From positions 146,597-210,596 of the forward strand of contig CAWEYC010000021.1 of the NCBI GenBank assembly GCA_963813195.1: a DNA stretch of 64,000 nucleotides, read 5' to 3'. A program made the translations under genes and the position numbers. Origin of the DNA: Roseiarcus sp963813195 (GTDB lineage Bacteria > Pseudomonadota > Alphaproteobacteria > Rhizobiales > Beijerinckiaceae). The notes below the pieces were generated by a model. It did no database searches and was not told where the DNA came from. It saw nothing but the letters and a program-made list of their open reading frames with translations. Of this stretch, positions 19,124-28,359 are shown piece by piece; the stretch's first letter is position 1, and the number at the start of each line of letters is the position of its first letter.

Positions 19124-20232
19124 ACGCCAAGGCCAAAAGCCGCGCCGCGAGAATGGCGGCGTCCGCGGCGGTCGAGCCGGCGCCTCGCGATTCGCCCCCT
19201 GTCGACAAGCCTACGCTCGTCGCCGTGGAGGGCGTTGTTCATTTCGAGGTCGGCCCCGGACACGCGGGCGAGCGGCTCGACCGCTTCCTCGGCCACGCGG
19301 CGGGCGAGCGACGGCTCGCGCTGTCGCGCACCCGGCTCAAGGCGCTGATCGAGGTTGGCGAAGTGGCGGTCGACGGAGTTGAAATGCGCGACCCCTCCGC
19401 CAAGTTGGTCGAGGGCGCGAAAATCGCCGTCGTCACGCCCCCAGCCGAGGAATCGGATGTCGCCGGCGAGGACCTTCCGCTCGACATCGTTTTTGAGGAC
19501 GGGCATCTCATCGTCCTCGACAAACCCGCCGGCCTGGTTGTGCATCCCGCGCCGGGACATTCCTCGGGAACGCTGGTGAACGCGCTGATCCAGCACTGCG
19601 GCGCGAGTTTTTCCGGCGTCGGCGGCGTCAAGCGGCCCGGGATCGTGCATCGGCTGGACAAGGACACCTCGGGGCTGATCGTGGTCGCAAAGACCGACGC
19701 CGCCCACCAGGGGCTCGCCGCGCTTTTCGCCGATCATGGCCGCACTGGCTCGTTGATCCGCGAATATCGCGCGCTCGTCTGGGGAACGCTCGACGCCAAG
19801 GCCGGTCTCGTCGACGCGCCCCTCGGCCGCCACCCCCACCATCGCGAGAAGATGGCCGTGGTCTCCGCCAACCGAGGCCGCGAGGCGGTCACCCATTGGC
19901 GGCTCGAGGAGCCGCTGGGGTCGGCGAGCCTGATCGCCTGCCGGCTGGAAACCGGCCGCACGCATCAGATTCGCGTCCACCTCGCCCACATCGGCCATCC
20001 CCTGCTCGGCGATTCGGTCTATGGGGCGGGCTTCAAGACCAAGGCGGCTCGGCTTTCCCCCGACGCCCGGCTCGCTCTGGAGACCCTGGGACGCCAAGCC
20101 CTGCACGCCGGCATCTTGGGGTTCGAGCACCCGATCACGGGCGAGGCGCTGACTTTCGAGCGTCCGCCGCCGGAAGATTTCAACATATTGGTCAATGCGA
20201 TGCGAGACGCGGAGGGCCGATCGGAGCCGTGA
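19120..20232 (+). CDS. rluD: Large-subunit rRNA pseudouridine synthase, RluD/RluC family
   Basis: Converts uridines in 23S rRNA to pseudouridine. After a variable N-terminus comes an S4-like RNA-binding domain (ERLDRFLGHAAGERRLALSR, then ALIEVGEVAVDG) and the catalytic domain with the family motif GIVHRLDKDTSGL (catalytic Asp) and the later RPRTHQIRVH-type segment, here CRLETGRTHQIRVHLAHIGHPLLGD split over residues about 270-295. I take the GTG at 19120 that overlaps the upstream stop; an ATG at 19153 is an alternative. Length from GTG is 370 residues. Whether it is RluD or RluC is not certain; gene order with a sigma-32 factor downstream fits RluD in Rhizobiales. Confidence 0.92.
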   Translation: MNAKAKSRAARMAASAAVEPAPRDSPPVDKPTLVAVEGVVHFEVGPGHAGERLDRFLGHAAGERRLALSRTRLKALIEVGEVAVDGVEMRDPSAKLVEGAKIAVVTPPAEESDVAGEDLPLDIVFEDGHLIVLDKPAGLVVHPAPGHSSGTLVNALIQHCGASFSGVGGVKRPGIVHRLDKDTSGLIVVAKTDAAHQGLAALFADHGRTGSLIREYRALVWGTLDAKAGLVDAPLGRHPHHREKMAVVSANRGREAVTHWRLEEPLGSASLIACRLETGRTHQIRVHLAHIGHPLLGDSVYGAGFKTKAARLSPDARLALETLGRQALHAGILGFEHPITGEALTFERPPPEDFNILVNAMRDAEGRSEP

Positions 20233-20393
20233 AGCCAAGCGCGACAGATGAACAATTTGTCATGTCGTTGTCATCCCGCGTCTTGCGTTTCGCCCTCTTT
20301 CAGCCATGGTCGACCGACCTATATTGTGCATTGCGGCGCTTCGCGCAGCCGCCGGAGCGCGGCCCTGCCGCACCGCTCCGAAAGGAGGACCCG

Positions 20394-21299
20394 ATGGCCG
20401 CCGCCCTACCTATCATTGCCGGAGAGTCCGGACTTTCCCGCTATCTCCTGGAAATCAAGCGGTTTCCGATGCTGGAGCCGCAGGAAGAATATATGCTCGC
20501 CAAGCGATGGCGCGAGCACGGCGACCGCGAGGCCGCCCACAAACTGGTAACCTCGCATCTGCGGCTGGTGGCCAAGATCGCCATGGGGTATCGCGGCTAC
20601 GGCCTGCCGATCGGCGAAGTCATTTCGGAAGGCAACGTCGGCCTCATGCAGGCTGTCCGACGCTTCGAGCCGGACAAGGGCTTCAAGCTGGCGACCTATG
20701 CGATGTGGTGGATCCGCGCCTCGATCCAGGAATATATTTTGCGCTCCTGGTCCCTGGTCAAGATGGGGACGACGGCGAGCCAGAAGAAGCTCTTCTTCAA
20801 CCTGCGCAAGGCGAAGAGCCGGATTTCGGCGCTCGACGAGGGCGATCTGCGCGACGACCAGGTCGCCACGATCGCCAAGCGTTTGGGGGTCGCCAAGCAG
20901 GACGTGGTCGACATGAACCGGCGTCTCGGCGGCGACGCCTCCCTCAACGCGCCGCTACGCGAAGAAGGCGACGGCGAATGGCAGGACTGGCTGGTCGACG
21001 AGAGCGCTAGCCAGGAGACCGTTCTCGCCGACCGCCAGGAGAGCAACTCCCGTCTCGACGCGTTGAAGAATGCGTTGCGCGTGCTCAACCCGCGCGAGCG
21101 GCGCATATTCGAAGCGCGGCGTCTGGCCGAGGAGCCGGTGACGCTCGAAGAGCTCTCGGCCGAATTCGGCGTTTCGCGCGAGCGTGTGCGCCAGATCGAG
21201 GTGCGCGCGTTCGAAAAAGTGCAGGCAGCGGTCAAGGCCGGCGTGGCGCTTTCGCAAATTCCCGGCAACCGTCGCGCGCCGGCGCTGCCCGCGCCGTGA
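20394..21299 (+). CDS. rpoH: RNA polymerase sigma factor RpoH (sigma-32)
   Basis: Heat-shock sigma factor of 301 residues. AAAGGAGG precedes the ATG at 20394. Region 2 shows HLRLVAKIAMGYRGYGLP and the GFKLATYAMWWIRASIQEYI stretch that melts the -10 element; the segment after it, SWSLVKMGTTASQKKLFFNLR, contains the RpoH box that distinguishes sigma-32 from sigma-70. Region 4.2 reads FGVSRERVRQIEVRAFEKVQ. Rhizobiales often carry several rpoH copies and this could be either type. It follows rluD by 161 bases; TATATT at 20320-20325 with a weak -35 is the only promoter-like element I see there. Confidence 0.96.
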   Translation: MAAALPIIAGESGLSRYLLEIKRFPMLEPQEEYMLAKRWREHGDREAAHKLVTSHLRLVAKIAMGYRGYGLPIGEVISEGNVGLMQAVRRFEPDKGFKLATYAMWWIRASIQEYILRSWSLVKMGTTASQKKLFFNLRKAKSRISALDEGDLRDDQVATIAKRLGVAKQDVVDMNRRLGGDASLNAPLREEGDGEWQDWLVDESASQETVLADRQESNSRLDALKNALRVLNPRERRIFEARRLAEEPVTLEELSAEFGVSRERVRQIEVRAFEKVQAAVKAGVALSQIPGNRRAPALPAP

Positions 21300-21475
21300 C
21301 CGGAGGCAGGGCGGTGGTATTGCGGCGCGATCCGCGGACCGCGTTCACCCGGCTGTAACGTTGATCGGCGAACCTTACGACACACCGCGACGGCGGGCGC
21401 GACTGCGGCTAGTATTGAGTCGCGCCGCGGACCTCACGCGCGTCCTATCCGTCCTCTGAGCCGAAGGGAGCCGTC

Positions 21476-22982
21476 ATGCCGTCCCGCCTAATCCGCTTTC
21501 CGTGGCGCGCCTCGTTGCTGGCGACCGCGGCTCTCGGGGCGTTGAGCGCCAGCGCCGCGGCGAAGGATGTGCCGGCAACCCCCGAGGGCGCGAGAAAACT
21601 CAGCGCCTTCGTCGAAACCTATGCCGGAAAACCGGCTGCCGGCGCGGCGCCGTCGATCGTCGTCACGCCCGAGGGCTCGGATTACCTTGTTGCCGTCGAT
21701 CTCGGCGCCCTCGCGGCCCCGCTCAGGACAGCGGGCATCAGCTATGACGCCGCAGCCCTGAAGTTCAAGGTTTTCGAGCAGGACGACGGCGCCTGGCGCG
21801 TCGAGATGAGCGATGCTCCGACCATCGCCGCCCATTCAAAGCACGGCGACGCCGTGATTGATTTCGACCGTGACGATGAGCGGCCTCAAGAGCGTCATGG
21901 TGGTCGATCCGGCGATCTCGTGGATTCGAAGCGCTCAGGGCAGCGCCGACAGTCTTGCCGTGAATGCCCACGGGCCCGGTCTCGACGAAAAGGTAAACGT
22001 TGGACCGTGGCAGGGTTCCACGACGACTAAACCGGCGCCCGACGGCTCCCTTTCGACCAGCGCGCAGCACACCTTCGGCGCCTTCTCGCTAACGATGGCG
22101 ATCGATCCCAAAGCCGCGCATCCGAATGCCGCTCCCGACGCGCAGCCCGTCAACTTCGCCGCCAAGGCGGACAAAGGCGACGTCGAACTCAAATTGGACG
22201 GAGTGAAGCCGCGGCCGCTGCTCGATCTCTGGGCTTTCCTGGTCGCGCATCCGACGCGGCAGGATCTCGCCGAAAACGAGGCGCCGCTCAAGGCGCTGTT
22301 GACGGCGGCGCTCGCCACTCAGCCCTCGCTCGACGAGAACGTCGGGATGCAGACGCTCACCGTGCAAACGCCGCGAGGCTCGTTCGCCCTCGACAGCGCG
22401 AAGGTCGGCGTCGGCGGGGCTGCGGCGGGGCCCGCCAGCCGATTCGAGGAGCGCTTTGCGGCCAGCGGCCTCTCGTTGCCGCCTGGGCTCGTCCCCGCGA
22501 TGTTCCACGATCTCGTCCCGACGTCGTTCGACGTCGGTTTCAAGCTCAGCGGCTTCGATCTGAACGCCGCGGGCGCCGAAGCGATCGCCGATTTGCATTT
22601 GGCGGGCGATGCTCCGCCGATCTCTAGGGAAGATCGAGAGAAGGTCGTGGCCAAGCTGATCGGCGCCGGGCCCGTACTGATCGACATCGCGCCGTCGCAT
22701 GTGGTGGCCCCTCAACTCGACATCACGTTCGAGGGACAAATCCGCTATCACGGCGCCAAGCCCTCGGGGACGCTCACCGTGCATATGCGCAATTTCGATA
22801 AGACGCAGGCCGCGCTGATGGGCCTCGGGCCGGACGCCGAGAAGAAGATGGTTCCCGTGCTGGCGATGGCGAAAGGTCTAGCCAAGACTGACGCCGACGG
22901 CGCGCTGACCTGGGTCGGGGAACTCGGCGCGGACGGCACGATGAAGATCAACGGCCTGCCGCTCGGCAAGGCGCCGCTGTAG
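21476..22982 (+). pseudogene. Exported protein of unknown function (DUF2125-like?), split by a one-base frameshift
   Basis: Frame one from ATG 21476 encodes a signal peptide (SLLATAALGALSASAAAKD) and continues to about ...KHGDAVID, after which it drifts into non-native sequence and stops at 22030. A second frame, open from 21858 to 22982, continues in the same style: STVTMSGLKSVMVVDPAISW, and ends GLPLGKAPL. Removing one T from TTT at 21862-21864 joins the halves into a protein of about 501 residues. Resemblance to alphaproteobacterial periplasmic DUF2125 proteins is an impression, not a proven match. Ordinary codon use on both sides argues that the shift is recent or a sequencing error. The gene converges with dsbB. 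Confidence 0.75.
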
Positions 22983-22987
22983 GGCGT

Positions 22988-23494
22988 TCAGGCGCGGTCG
23001 CGCGCCAAGGCCGCCCGTGTGGCGAGCGCGGCTAGGGCGGCCGAGATCAGCACGTTCCAGTTGGCGAGCGAAAGGCCGAAAATCCTGAGCTGTACGGCGT
23101 CGCAGCGCACGACCTTGACCTTGGCGAGTTGATCGAGAAGGCTGCCGCCGCTCTGGCCGGCGATCGATCCGGTGCAGGCCGTGGGTCCCTGCCAGAACCC
23201 GGCTTCGACGCCGGAATGATAGATCGCCAGAGCAAAGTTGGCGGCGAAGACCAGGGCCAGCAGCCCGAATAAGGCGCGCGTCAGGGTGAGGTTCGCCCGC
23301 GACGCCGCGACGGCGATCGCGGCGATGGGAATGCCCGCGTAGTAGGCGTAGCGCTGCTCGAGGCAGAGATCGCAAGGGGGATAGCCGAGCGCCTGAATCA
23401 CCCAGGCCCCGGCGATCGTCGCGAAAGCGAGGCCGCCGATCGCCAGGGCATTGTTCGCCGCCCCTTTGGGGAGGCGGGCCGCAACAAAAGACAT
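22988..23494 (-). CDS. dsbB: Disulfide bond formation protein B
   Basis: Inner-membrane quinone reductase that reoxidises DsbA. The 168-residue protein has four hydrophobic segments, the first periplasmic-loop redox pair CDLC (residues 41-44, context GYPPCDLCLEQR) and a second pair of cysteines in the later loop (PTACTG and VRCDAVQ). Length fits the family. Its start overlaps the stop of the DedA-type gene (ATGA), so the two are co-transcribed. No dsbA is in view. Confidence 0.92.
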   Translation of the reverse strand: MSFVAARLPKGAANNALAIGGLAFATIAGAWVIQALGYPPCDLCLEQRYAYYAGIPIAAIAVAASRANLTLTRALFGLLALVFAANFALAIYHSGVEAGFWQGPTACTGSIAGQSGGSLLDQLAKVKVVRCDAVQLRIFGLSLANWNVLISAALAALATRAALARDRA

Positions 23495-24075
23495 CAGAAC
23501 ACCCGCGCCGCGATGACGAAACCCGCCACGATCGTGAGGCCGATAATTCCGAGGAAAACGGCGAAATGACGTTCGAGCGCGACGCGCAACGGATCGCCGA
23601 AACGATTGAGCGCCCCGGCGAGCAGGAAAAATCGGGCGCCGCGAGTGACGACCGACAACGCCACGAAGAGCGCAAAATTATAGCCGAGCAGGCCGCTGAC
23701 GATGGTGACGAGCTTATAGGGAATCGGCGTCAGTCCCTTGATGAGAATCACCAGCGCGCCCCAACGCGCGTAGGTTTCCTTCAGCGCGGCCATCCTGTCG
23801 GCGTAGCCGTAGAGATGGATCAGCCATTGCCCGAGCGTGTCGAACAGCAGCGCGCCGATGCCATAGCCGACGATGCCGCCCAGCACCGAGGCGATGGTCG
23901 CGATCAGCGCGTAGCGCCAGGCGAGCCGCGGCTTGGCGAGCGACATCGGCGCGAGGATGACGTCGGGAGGAATGGGAAAGAACGAGCTCTCGGCGAACGC
24001 GATCGCGGCGAGCGCGTAGGGTGCGTTCGCGCTCTCGGAGAGCGCAATGATCCTTTTGTACAGCCTGTTGAACAT
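23494..24075 (-). CDS. DedA/YqaA family membrane protein (VTT domain)
   Basis: Inner-membrane protein of 193 residues starting MFNRLYKRIIALSESANAPY, the common start of YqaA-type DedA proteins; the stretch FAESSFFPIPPDVILAPMSL near residues 27-46 and the later WGALVILIKGLTPIPYKLVT motif (near 110-130) are hallmarks of the VTT/SNARE-associated fold. DedA relatives move lipids or help keep membrane potential. A longer reading in the same frame would run into the tRNA gene and is not credible. The stop overlaps the dsbB start, so a two-gene operon is likely. Confidence 0.9.
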   Translation of the reverse strand: MFNRLYKRIIALSESANAPYALAAIAFAESSFFPIPPDVILAPMSLAKPRLAWRYALIATIASVLGGIVGYGIGALLFDTLGQWLIHLYGYADRMAALKETYARWGALVILIKGLTPIPYKLVTIVSGLLGYNFALFVALSVVTRGARFFLLAGALNRFGDPLRVALERHFAVFLGIIGLTIVAGFVIAARVF

Positions 24076-24250
24076 GCCGACCCGAAGAGACGCCCCGCGC
24101 GCCCTCCCCGAGGCATAGCCGCCGCAGGTCGCGAAGTCCATGCCGCACCCACGGCGAGGATTTCCTGAAATCGCACGCGTGAGCAGGACGCTCGCCGTTG
24201 ACCGCGCGCCCGCGAGCGTTCTATATCCGCGCGGCGACCGCTTGGCGCGG

Positions 24251-24335
24251 GCCCCTGTGGCGGAACTGGTAGACGCGCTCGACTCAAAATCGAGTTCCGC
24301 AAGGAGTGCTGGTTCGATTCCGGCCAGGGGCACCA
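24251..24335 (+). tRNA. tRNA-Leu (anticodon CAA)
   Basis: Class II tRNA of 85 bases including an encoded CCA. The acceptor stem pairs GCCCCTG (24251-24257) with CAGGGGC (24325-24331), followed by A and CCA. The anticodon stem CTCGA/TCGAG frames the loop CTCAAAA, giving anticodon CAA at 24285-24287. A long variable arm and GGTTCGATTCC T-loop complete the fold. It reads the rare codon UUG. tRNA-Leu genes can serve as integration sites, but I see no integrase nearby. Confidence 0.95.
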
Positions 24336-24469
24336 TTCCCGGACAGCGGGCCCTGAAGGTCGTCGTCGCGCCGACAATGGGGCGCGCCTGCCGAAAATGA
24401 TTGATCCCCGGCCGAATTGCCGCAACGATCGGCGCGGGCAATTTTCTGGAACCTCCGGGGACGTCGGTC

Positions 24470-25828
24470 ATGCGCGAGCGCCTGTATGTGATGGTGCGCG
24501 CGGCGCTGTACGCCCTGCGCGGCGGTTTTCTCATCCGGCCGTTTTTGATTGCCCTGGTCTTTGGGGCGGCGGGCGCGATTTTGTCGTTTGCCGAGGAAGT
24601 CGAGCCCAGACTCGACGCTTGGATTCCCGAACTGCTGTTTCCAGCGCACCAGGATCCTCAGGTCGCGCTGACGATCCTCGCCGTCATCGCGGGCTCGATC
24701 ATGACGGTCGTGTCGATCGTATTCGCGATTCTGCTGATGACGCTGACGCTCGCCTCGACGCAGTTCTCGCCGCGCATTCTCGTCAGCTTCGTCCGGGATC
24801 GGGCCACGCAATGGACGCTGGGCGTCTTCCTCGGCACGTTTTCGTACTGCATGGCCGCGCTTCCGGCCGTCCGCTCGCTGCCGACCCCGTATGTGCCGGT
24901 GTTGACGGTGCTGGTGGCCATGCTGCTCGCCCTGGTCAGCGTCGGCTGGCTGATTTTCTTCATCAATCACATCTCGCGATCGATCAGCGTCAACCATATC
25001 GTCGATCGGATCGCGCGCGAGGCCGAGTTCGTCATCGACGAGATCATGCCGCATCCGCGTGGATATTATGAACGTTCCGACCGCGCCGCGTCCTCGCGCG
25101 AGGGGCGCGAGCGGGTGATTGCCGCGCGCAAATCGGGATACGTCCGCTACGTCGATGTCCAGTTCCTCCTCGCCAGCGCGAAAGCCTTCGGCGTGCAGAT
25201 CTCGCTCGAGCGGCGCGTCGGTCAATTCGTTCCCTCCGGCGCGCCGATCATGCGCGTGGTCGACGGGGGCCGGATGACGCCCGAGCGCGAGGACCGCCTG
25301 CTGACGGCGATCGACATCGGCCCCGCCCGCACGATGCAACAGGACGTGGAGTTCGGGGTCATCCAGATCGTCGACATCGCCCTGCGGGCGATCTCGCCGG
25401 CCGTCAACGATCCCACCACCGCCATCAATTGCATCGATCAGCTCGGCCGCATCATGATCGTCTGGGCGAGCCGCTCGCCGCCGTTGTCCTCTCTCTATGG
25501 GCCGCCGCACGTCCTGCGCATGGCGATGCCCTGGATCGGATACGACGGCTTGCTCGATACGGCTTTCGAGCAGATCCGGCACTACGCGAAGAGTGACATC
25601 GCGGTCAGCCTGCGCTTGCTGCGCGCCTTCGACGATATGATCGCGGCGGGGGCCTCGCCACGGGAGCGACAATCGCTGGTCGAGCGGGCGCGGCGTGTCG
25701 TGGAAGGGTGCCAACTCCATTTGCCCGAAAGCGACGTCCTGCCGCTGCGAAGGCGACTGGCGCAACTCGAGGGACGCTCCACCCCGCAGGTCGCGAGCAT
25801 CGAGCCGAGCGGTCTCTTGCCGTCTTAA
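24470..25828 (+). CDS. DUF2254-like membrane protein
   Basis: Predicted inner-membrane protein of about 452 residues, with membrane segments near residues 20-38, 60-86, 110-125 and 130-155 and a large soluble C-terminal half. The conserved block DVEFGVIQIVDIALRAISPAVNDPTTAINCIDQL near residues 285-318 is typical of the DUF2254 family, whose function is unknown. The ATG at 24470 has a GGGGA element upstream and is followed directly by the first amphipathic segment; an upstream in-frame start would add 23 residues. It stands alone between the tRNA-Leu gene and lysK. Confidence 0.85.
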   Translation: MRERLYVMVRAALYALRGGFLIRPFLIALVFGAAGAILSFAEEVEPRLDAWIPELLFPAHQDPQVALTILAVIAGSIMTVVSIVFAILLMTLTLASTQFSPRILVSFVRDRATQWTLGVFLGTFSYCMAALPAVRSLPTPYVPVLTVLVAMLLALVSVGWLIFFINHISRSISVNHIVDRIAREAEFVIDEIMPHPRGYYERSDRAASSREGRERVIAARKSGYVRYVDVQFLLASAKAFGVQISLERRVGQFVPSGAPIMRVVDGGRMTPEREDRLLTAIDIGPARTMQQDVEFGVIQIVDIALRAISPAVNDPTTAINCIDQLGRIMIVWASRSPPLSSLYGPPHVLRMAMPWIGYDGLLDTAFEQIRHYAKSDIAVSLRLLRAFDDMIAAGASPRERQSLVERARRVVEGCQLHLPESDVLPLRRRLAQLEGRSTPQVASIEPSGLLPS

Positions 25829-25927
25829 GCTTTGAAGGAATTGCCGGTTGACTTGGGCTCTCGCCTTTCTACTGTGCGCGGCTCACGTGAGCGCCGCAAA
25901 GCGGAAACCGGGTAAGGGAAGAGTTTG

Positions 25928-27592
25928 ATGTCGCAAGCAGGCCTGCGCGAGGCCGCTGAGATCTCGAAGGCGTGGCCGTTCGAGGAAGCGCGGAAGCTGA
26001 TCGCCCGCGTCGAGCGCACCGGGCAGCGCCGGGTGCTGTTCGAGACCGGCTATGGCCCGTCGGGCCTGCCGCATATCGGCACGTTTGGCGAAGTTGCGCG
26101 CACGACGATGGTGCGCCACGCGTTTCGCGTCCTCACCGACGACCAAATCGAAACCCGCTTGCTAGCCTTTTCCGACGACATGGACGGCTTGCGCAAGACG
26201 CCCGACAACATCCCCAACCGAGCGATGGTCGGGGCGCATCTCGGCAAGCCGCTGACCGAGGTTCCCGACCCGTTCGGCCAATACGACAGTTTCGCCGCCC
26301 ACAACAACGCCCGGCTGCGCCGCTTCCTCGACGGTTTCGGCTTCGACTACGAATTCGCCTCCTCGACCGAATACTACAAGTCCGGCCGCTTCGACGCCGC
26401 GCTGCTGCATATGCTCCGGCGCTTCGAGGCGATCCAGGAGATCATGCTGCCGAGCCTGCGCGAAGAACGCGCGGCCACCTATTCGCCCTTTCTGCCGATC
26501 CACCCGCGCACCCGCGTCGTCATGCAGGTCCCTCTACTCGGCTATGACGCCGAAGCGGGGACGGTCCGCTGGCGCGATCCCGACACGGGCGAGGAGTTTG
26601 AAACGCCGGTCACCGGCGGCCATTGCAAGCTGCAGTGGAAGCCCGACTGGGCGATGCGCTGGTACGCGCTCGGCGTCGACTACGAAATGGCCGGCAAGGA
26701 CCTCATCGATTCGGTGAAGCTCTCTTCGCAGATCGTGCGCGCGCTCGGCGCCGAGCCGCCGGCGGGGTTCAACTATGAATTGTTCCTCGACGAGAAGGGG
26801 CAGAAGATCTCCAAGTCCAGGGGCAATGGCCTGACCATCGACGAATGGCTGACCTACGCCAGCCCCGAGAGCCTGTCGCTGTTCATGTTCCAAAAGCCGA
26901 CCGCGGCCAAGCGGCTCTATTTCGACGTGATCCCGCGGACGGTCGACGACTACCTCGGCTTTCTCGACACCTATCCCAAGCAGGAATGGAAGGAGCGGCT
27001 CGGCAATCCCGTCTGGCACGTCCATTCCGGCGAACCGCCGGCGCCGGAGAAGCTCGAGCATGGCGCGGAGGCGCAGACCTCGGTTTCGTTCGCGATGCTG
27101 CTTAACCTCGCCGCCGTCGCCAACAGCGACAACCCTGCGGTGCTGTGGGGCTTCCTCCGGCGCTATGCCCCGACCGCCTCGCCGGAGAACCATCCGCGGC
27201 TCGACAGGCTTGTCCATTACGCGGTCGCCTACTTCCGCGATTTCGTCGCGCCGAAGAAGCGCTACCGCCCGGCCGACGAGGTCGAGCGCGCCGCATTGGA
27301 CGCGGTGTCGACGAAACTCGCGCAGTTGCCGGCGGGGGCGAGCGCCGAGGACATCCAGCACGCGCTCTACGACATTGCGCGGCCGATCCCGCGCTATCAG
27401 GACATGAAGGCCAAGGGCGCGACGCCGGAGCGGCCGGGCGTCTCCAACGACTTCTTCAACATGGTCTACGCCGTGCTGCTCGGCGAAGAGCGCGGCCCGC
27501 GCCTCGGCTCGTTCATCGCGCTCTACGGCATCGAGGAGACGCGCGCGCTGATCGCCAAGGCGCTGGCGGGGGAGTTCGTCGCGGCGGCGTGA
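25928..27592 (+). CDS. lysK: Lysyl-tRNA synthetase, class I
   Basis: Charges tRNA-Lys. This is the class I enzyme (archaeal and alphaproteobacterial type), not the usual bacterial class II: the ATP-binding HIGH-like motif is HIGT in SGLPHIGTFGE (residues about 43-53) and the KMSKS-like motif is KISKSRGNG near residue 295. The 554-residue length is normal. ATG 25928 is preferred over the TTG just before it, with GGAAG 8 bases upstream. A GC-rich hairpin follows the stop. It is a good taxonomic marker for Rhizobiales and relatives. Confidence 0.96.
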   Translation: MSQAGLREAAEISKAWPFEEARKLIARVERTGQRRVLFETGYGPSGLPHIGTFGEVARTTMVRHAFRVLTDDQIETRLLAFSDDMDGLRKTPDNIPNRAMVGAHLGKPLTEVPDPFGQYDSFAAHNNARLRRFLDGFGFDYEFASSTEYYKSGRFDAALLHMLRRFEAIQEIMLPSLREERAATYSPFLPIHPRTRVVMQVPLLGYDAEAGTVRWRDPDTGEEFETPVTGGHCKLQWKPDWAMRWYALGVDYEMAGKDLIDSVKLSSQIVRALGAEPPAGFNYELFLDEKGQKISKSRGNGLTIDEWLTYASPESLSLFMFQKPTAAKRLYFDVIPRTVDDYLGFLDTYPKQEWKERLGNPVWHVHSGEPPAPEKLEHGAEAQTSVSFAMLLNLAAVANSDNPAVLWGFLRRYAPTASPENHPRLDRLVHYAVAYFRDFVAPKKRYRPADEVERAALDAVSTKLAQLPAGASAEDIQHALYDIARPIPRYQDMKAKGATPERPGVSNDFFNMVYAVLLGEERGPRLGSFIALYGIEETRALIAKALAGEFVAAA

Positions 27593-27621
27593 GCGCGCGC
27601 CCCCTGGGGTGAGGCGCGCGC
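27593..27621. terminator. Possible hairpin terminator between convergent lysK and lipoprotein genes
   Basis: Arms GCGCGCGCC (27593-27601) and GGCGCGCGC (27613-27621) form a strong stem just after the lysK stop and 14 bases before the end of the convergent lipoprotein gene. There is no T-run on either side, so a terminator role is inferred from position. Confidence 0.45.
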
Positions 27622-27634
27622 GCCGCTCAAGACG

Positions 27635-27937
27635 TCAATATTTGCACCAGCCCTCGCTTGGATTGCCGTAGTAAGTGTGGGAGGGGCAATTGTCGCCCGG
27701 GGCGCCGTAAGGACGCCCAACGCCGCGGCTGCGGTCGTCCGCTCGCAAACCGGTGTATCCGCCGCCGGAATTGCCGACCTCCTCTCCAGGACCGGCGCCG
27801 CCATAAGCTGGGCCCCAATAACCGCCGCCGCGGCCGCTGGAGTCGTCGCCCCCGCCGCCAACCGCAAAAGCGTCCGAGGCGCATCCTGACGACAGAGCGA
27901 GAGCCGTCGCGAAGACGAAGGTAATCTTCCGTAGCAT
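27635..27937 (-). CDS. Small putative lipoprotein, Gly-rich
   Basis: A 100-residue protein with a signal peptide (MLRKITFVFATALALSS) and a lipobox-like LSSGC that would place a lipid on Cys19; an uncleaved reading or cleavage after DAFA is also possible. The mature part is low-complexity, rich in Gly, with conserved-looking GDNCPSHTYYGNPSEGWCKY at the end, holding two cysteines that could form a disulfide. Function unknown; similar short Gly-rich secreted proteins are frequent in Rhizobiales. Upstream lies an unusual phased hexamer array (28121-28191) that might control it. Confidence 0.7.
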   Translation of the reverse strand: MLRKITFVFATALALSSGCASDAFAVGGGGDDSSGRGGGYWGPAYGGAGPGEEVGNSGGGYTGLRADDRSRGVGRPYGAPGDNCPSHTYYGNPSEGWCKY

Positions 27938-28359
27938 GGAGATGTTCCCTTCCTGTTGTCGATGCGCATGAGGTGGGAACCAATCCTTGTTGCTGCAATC
28001 GAAAACTCACCGAGACTGTTTCGCGCTGGCGCGACGATGAATCGCGGAGGCGAGGGCGGGCGGGACGACAGGCGCGGCCGGAGCGCAGATGTCGGTCGAG
28101 TCGATGAGGACGTGCGTCGCGTCAAGGTTGGGCGTCAAGCGATGTCAAGTTTCGTCAAGCAATGTCAAGGCTTGTCAAGCCTTTGCTTGACGGTCGCTTC
28201 TGCGATATCAAAGGCTTACCGCCAAAACGCTTGACGCAGAGGGCGGTTCGCCATGACGGTGGAGATTCGATTCGCCCGCAACGACGCAACGACCCAACAT
28301 AGCAGATTTTCGGGTATTCGGAAAGCTTGCGCGGCGACAGCTTTTGCCGCGCGGCGCAA
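27938..28359. other. Intergenic stretch with phased repeats
   Basis: About 420 bases between the lipoprotein start and the end of the aldo/keto reductase gene, both read leftward. It contains the GTCAAG array described separately, plus inverted CTTGAC copies at 28186-28191 and 28230-28235. No open frame here looks like a gene. Confidence 0.5.
28121..28191. repeat. Helically phased GTCAAG hexamer array
   Basis: The hexamer GTCAAG occurs at 28121, 28134, 28144, 28154, 28164 and 28174; the last five are spaced exactly 10 bases apart, so all face the same side of the helix. An inverted copy, CTTGAC, closes the array at 28186-28191. The spacers differ in sequence, so the pattern is not a simple tandem duplication. 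It lies about 185-255 bases upstream of the lipoprotein gene. The look is that of a multi-site binding region for a regulator; no named protein can be assigned. Confidence 0.85.

Noticed and set aside
20233..20393. Sigma-32-type promoter before rpoH (CTTGCGT and CCATGG-like elements)
   Set aside because: Only partial match to the consensus, with imperfect -10 element; not strong enough to report.
24076..24534. Extended N-terminus of the DedA-type gene
   Set aside because: It would run through a clear tRNA-Leu gene; the family start is at 24075.
28121..28191. CRISPR-like array
   Set aside because: Repeats are only six bases with four-base spacers; not a CRISPR.
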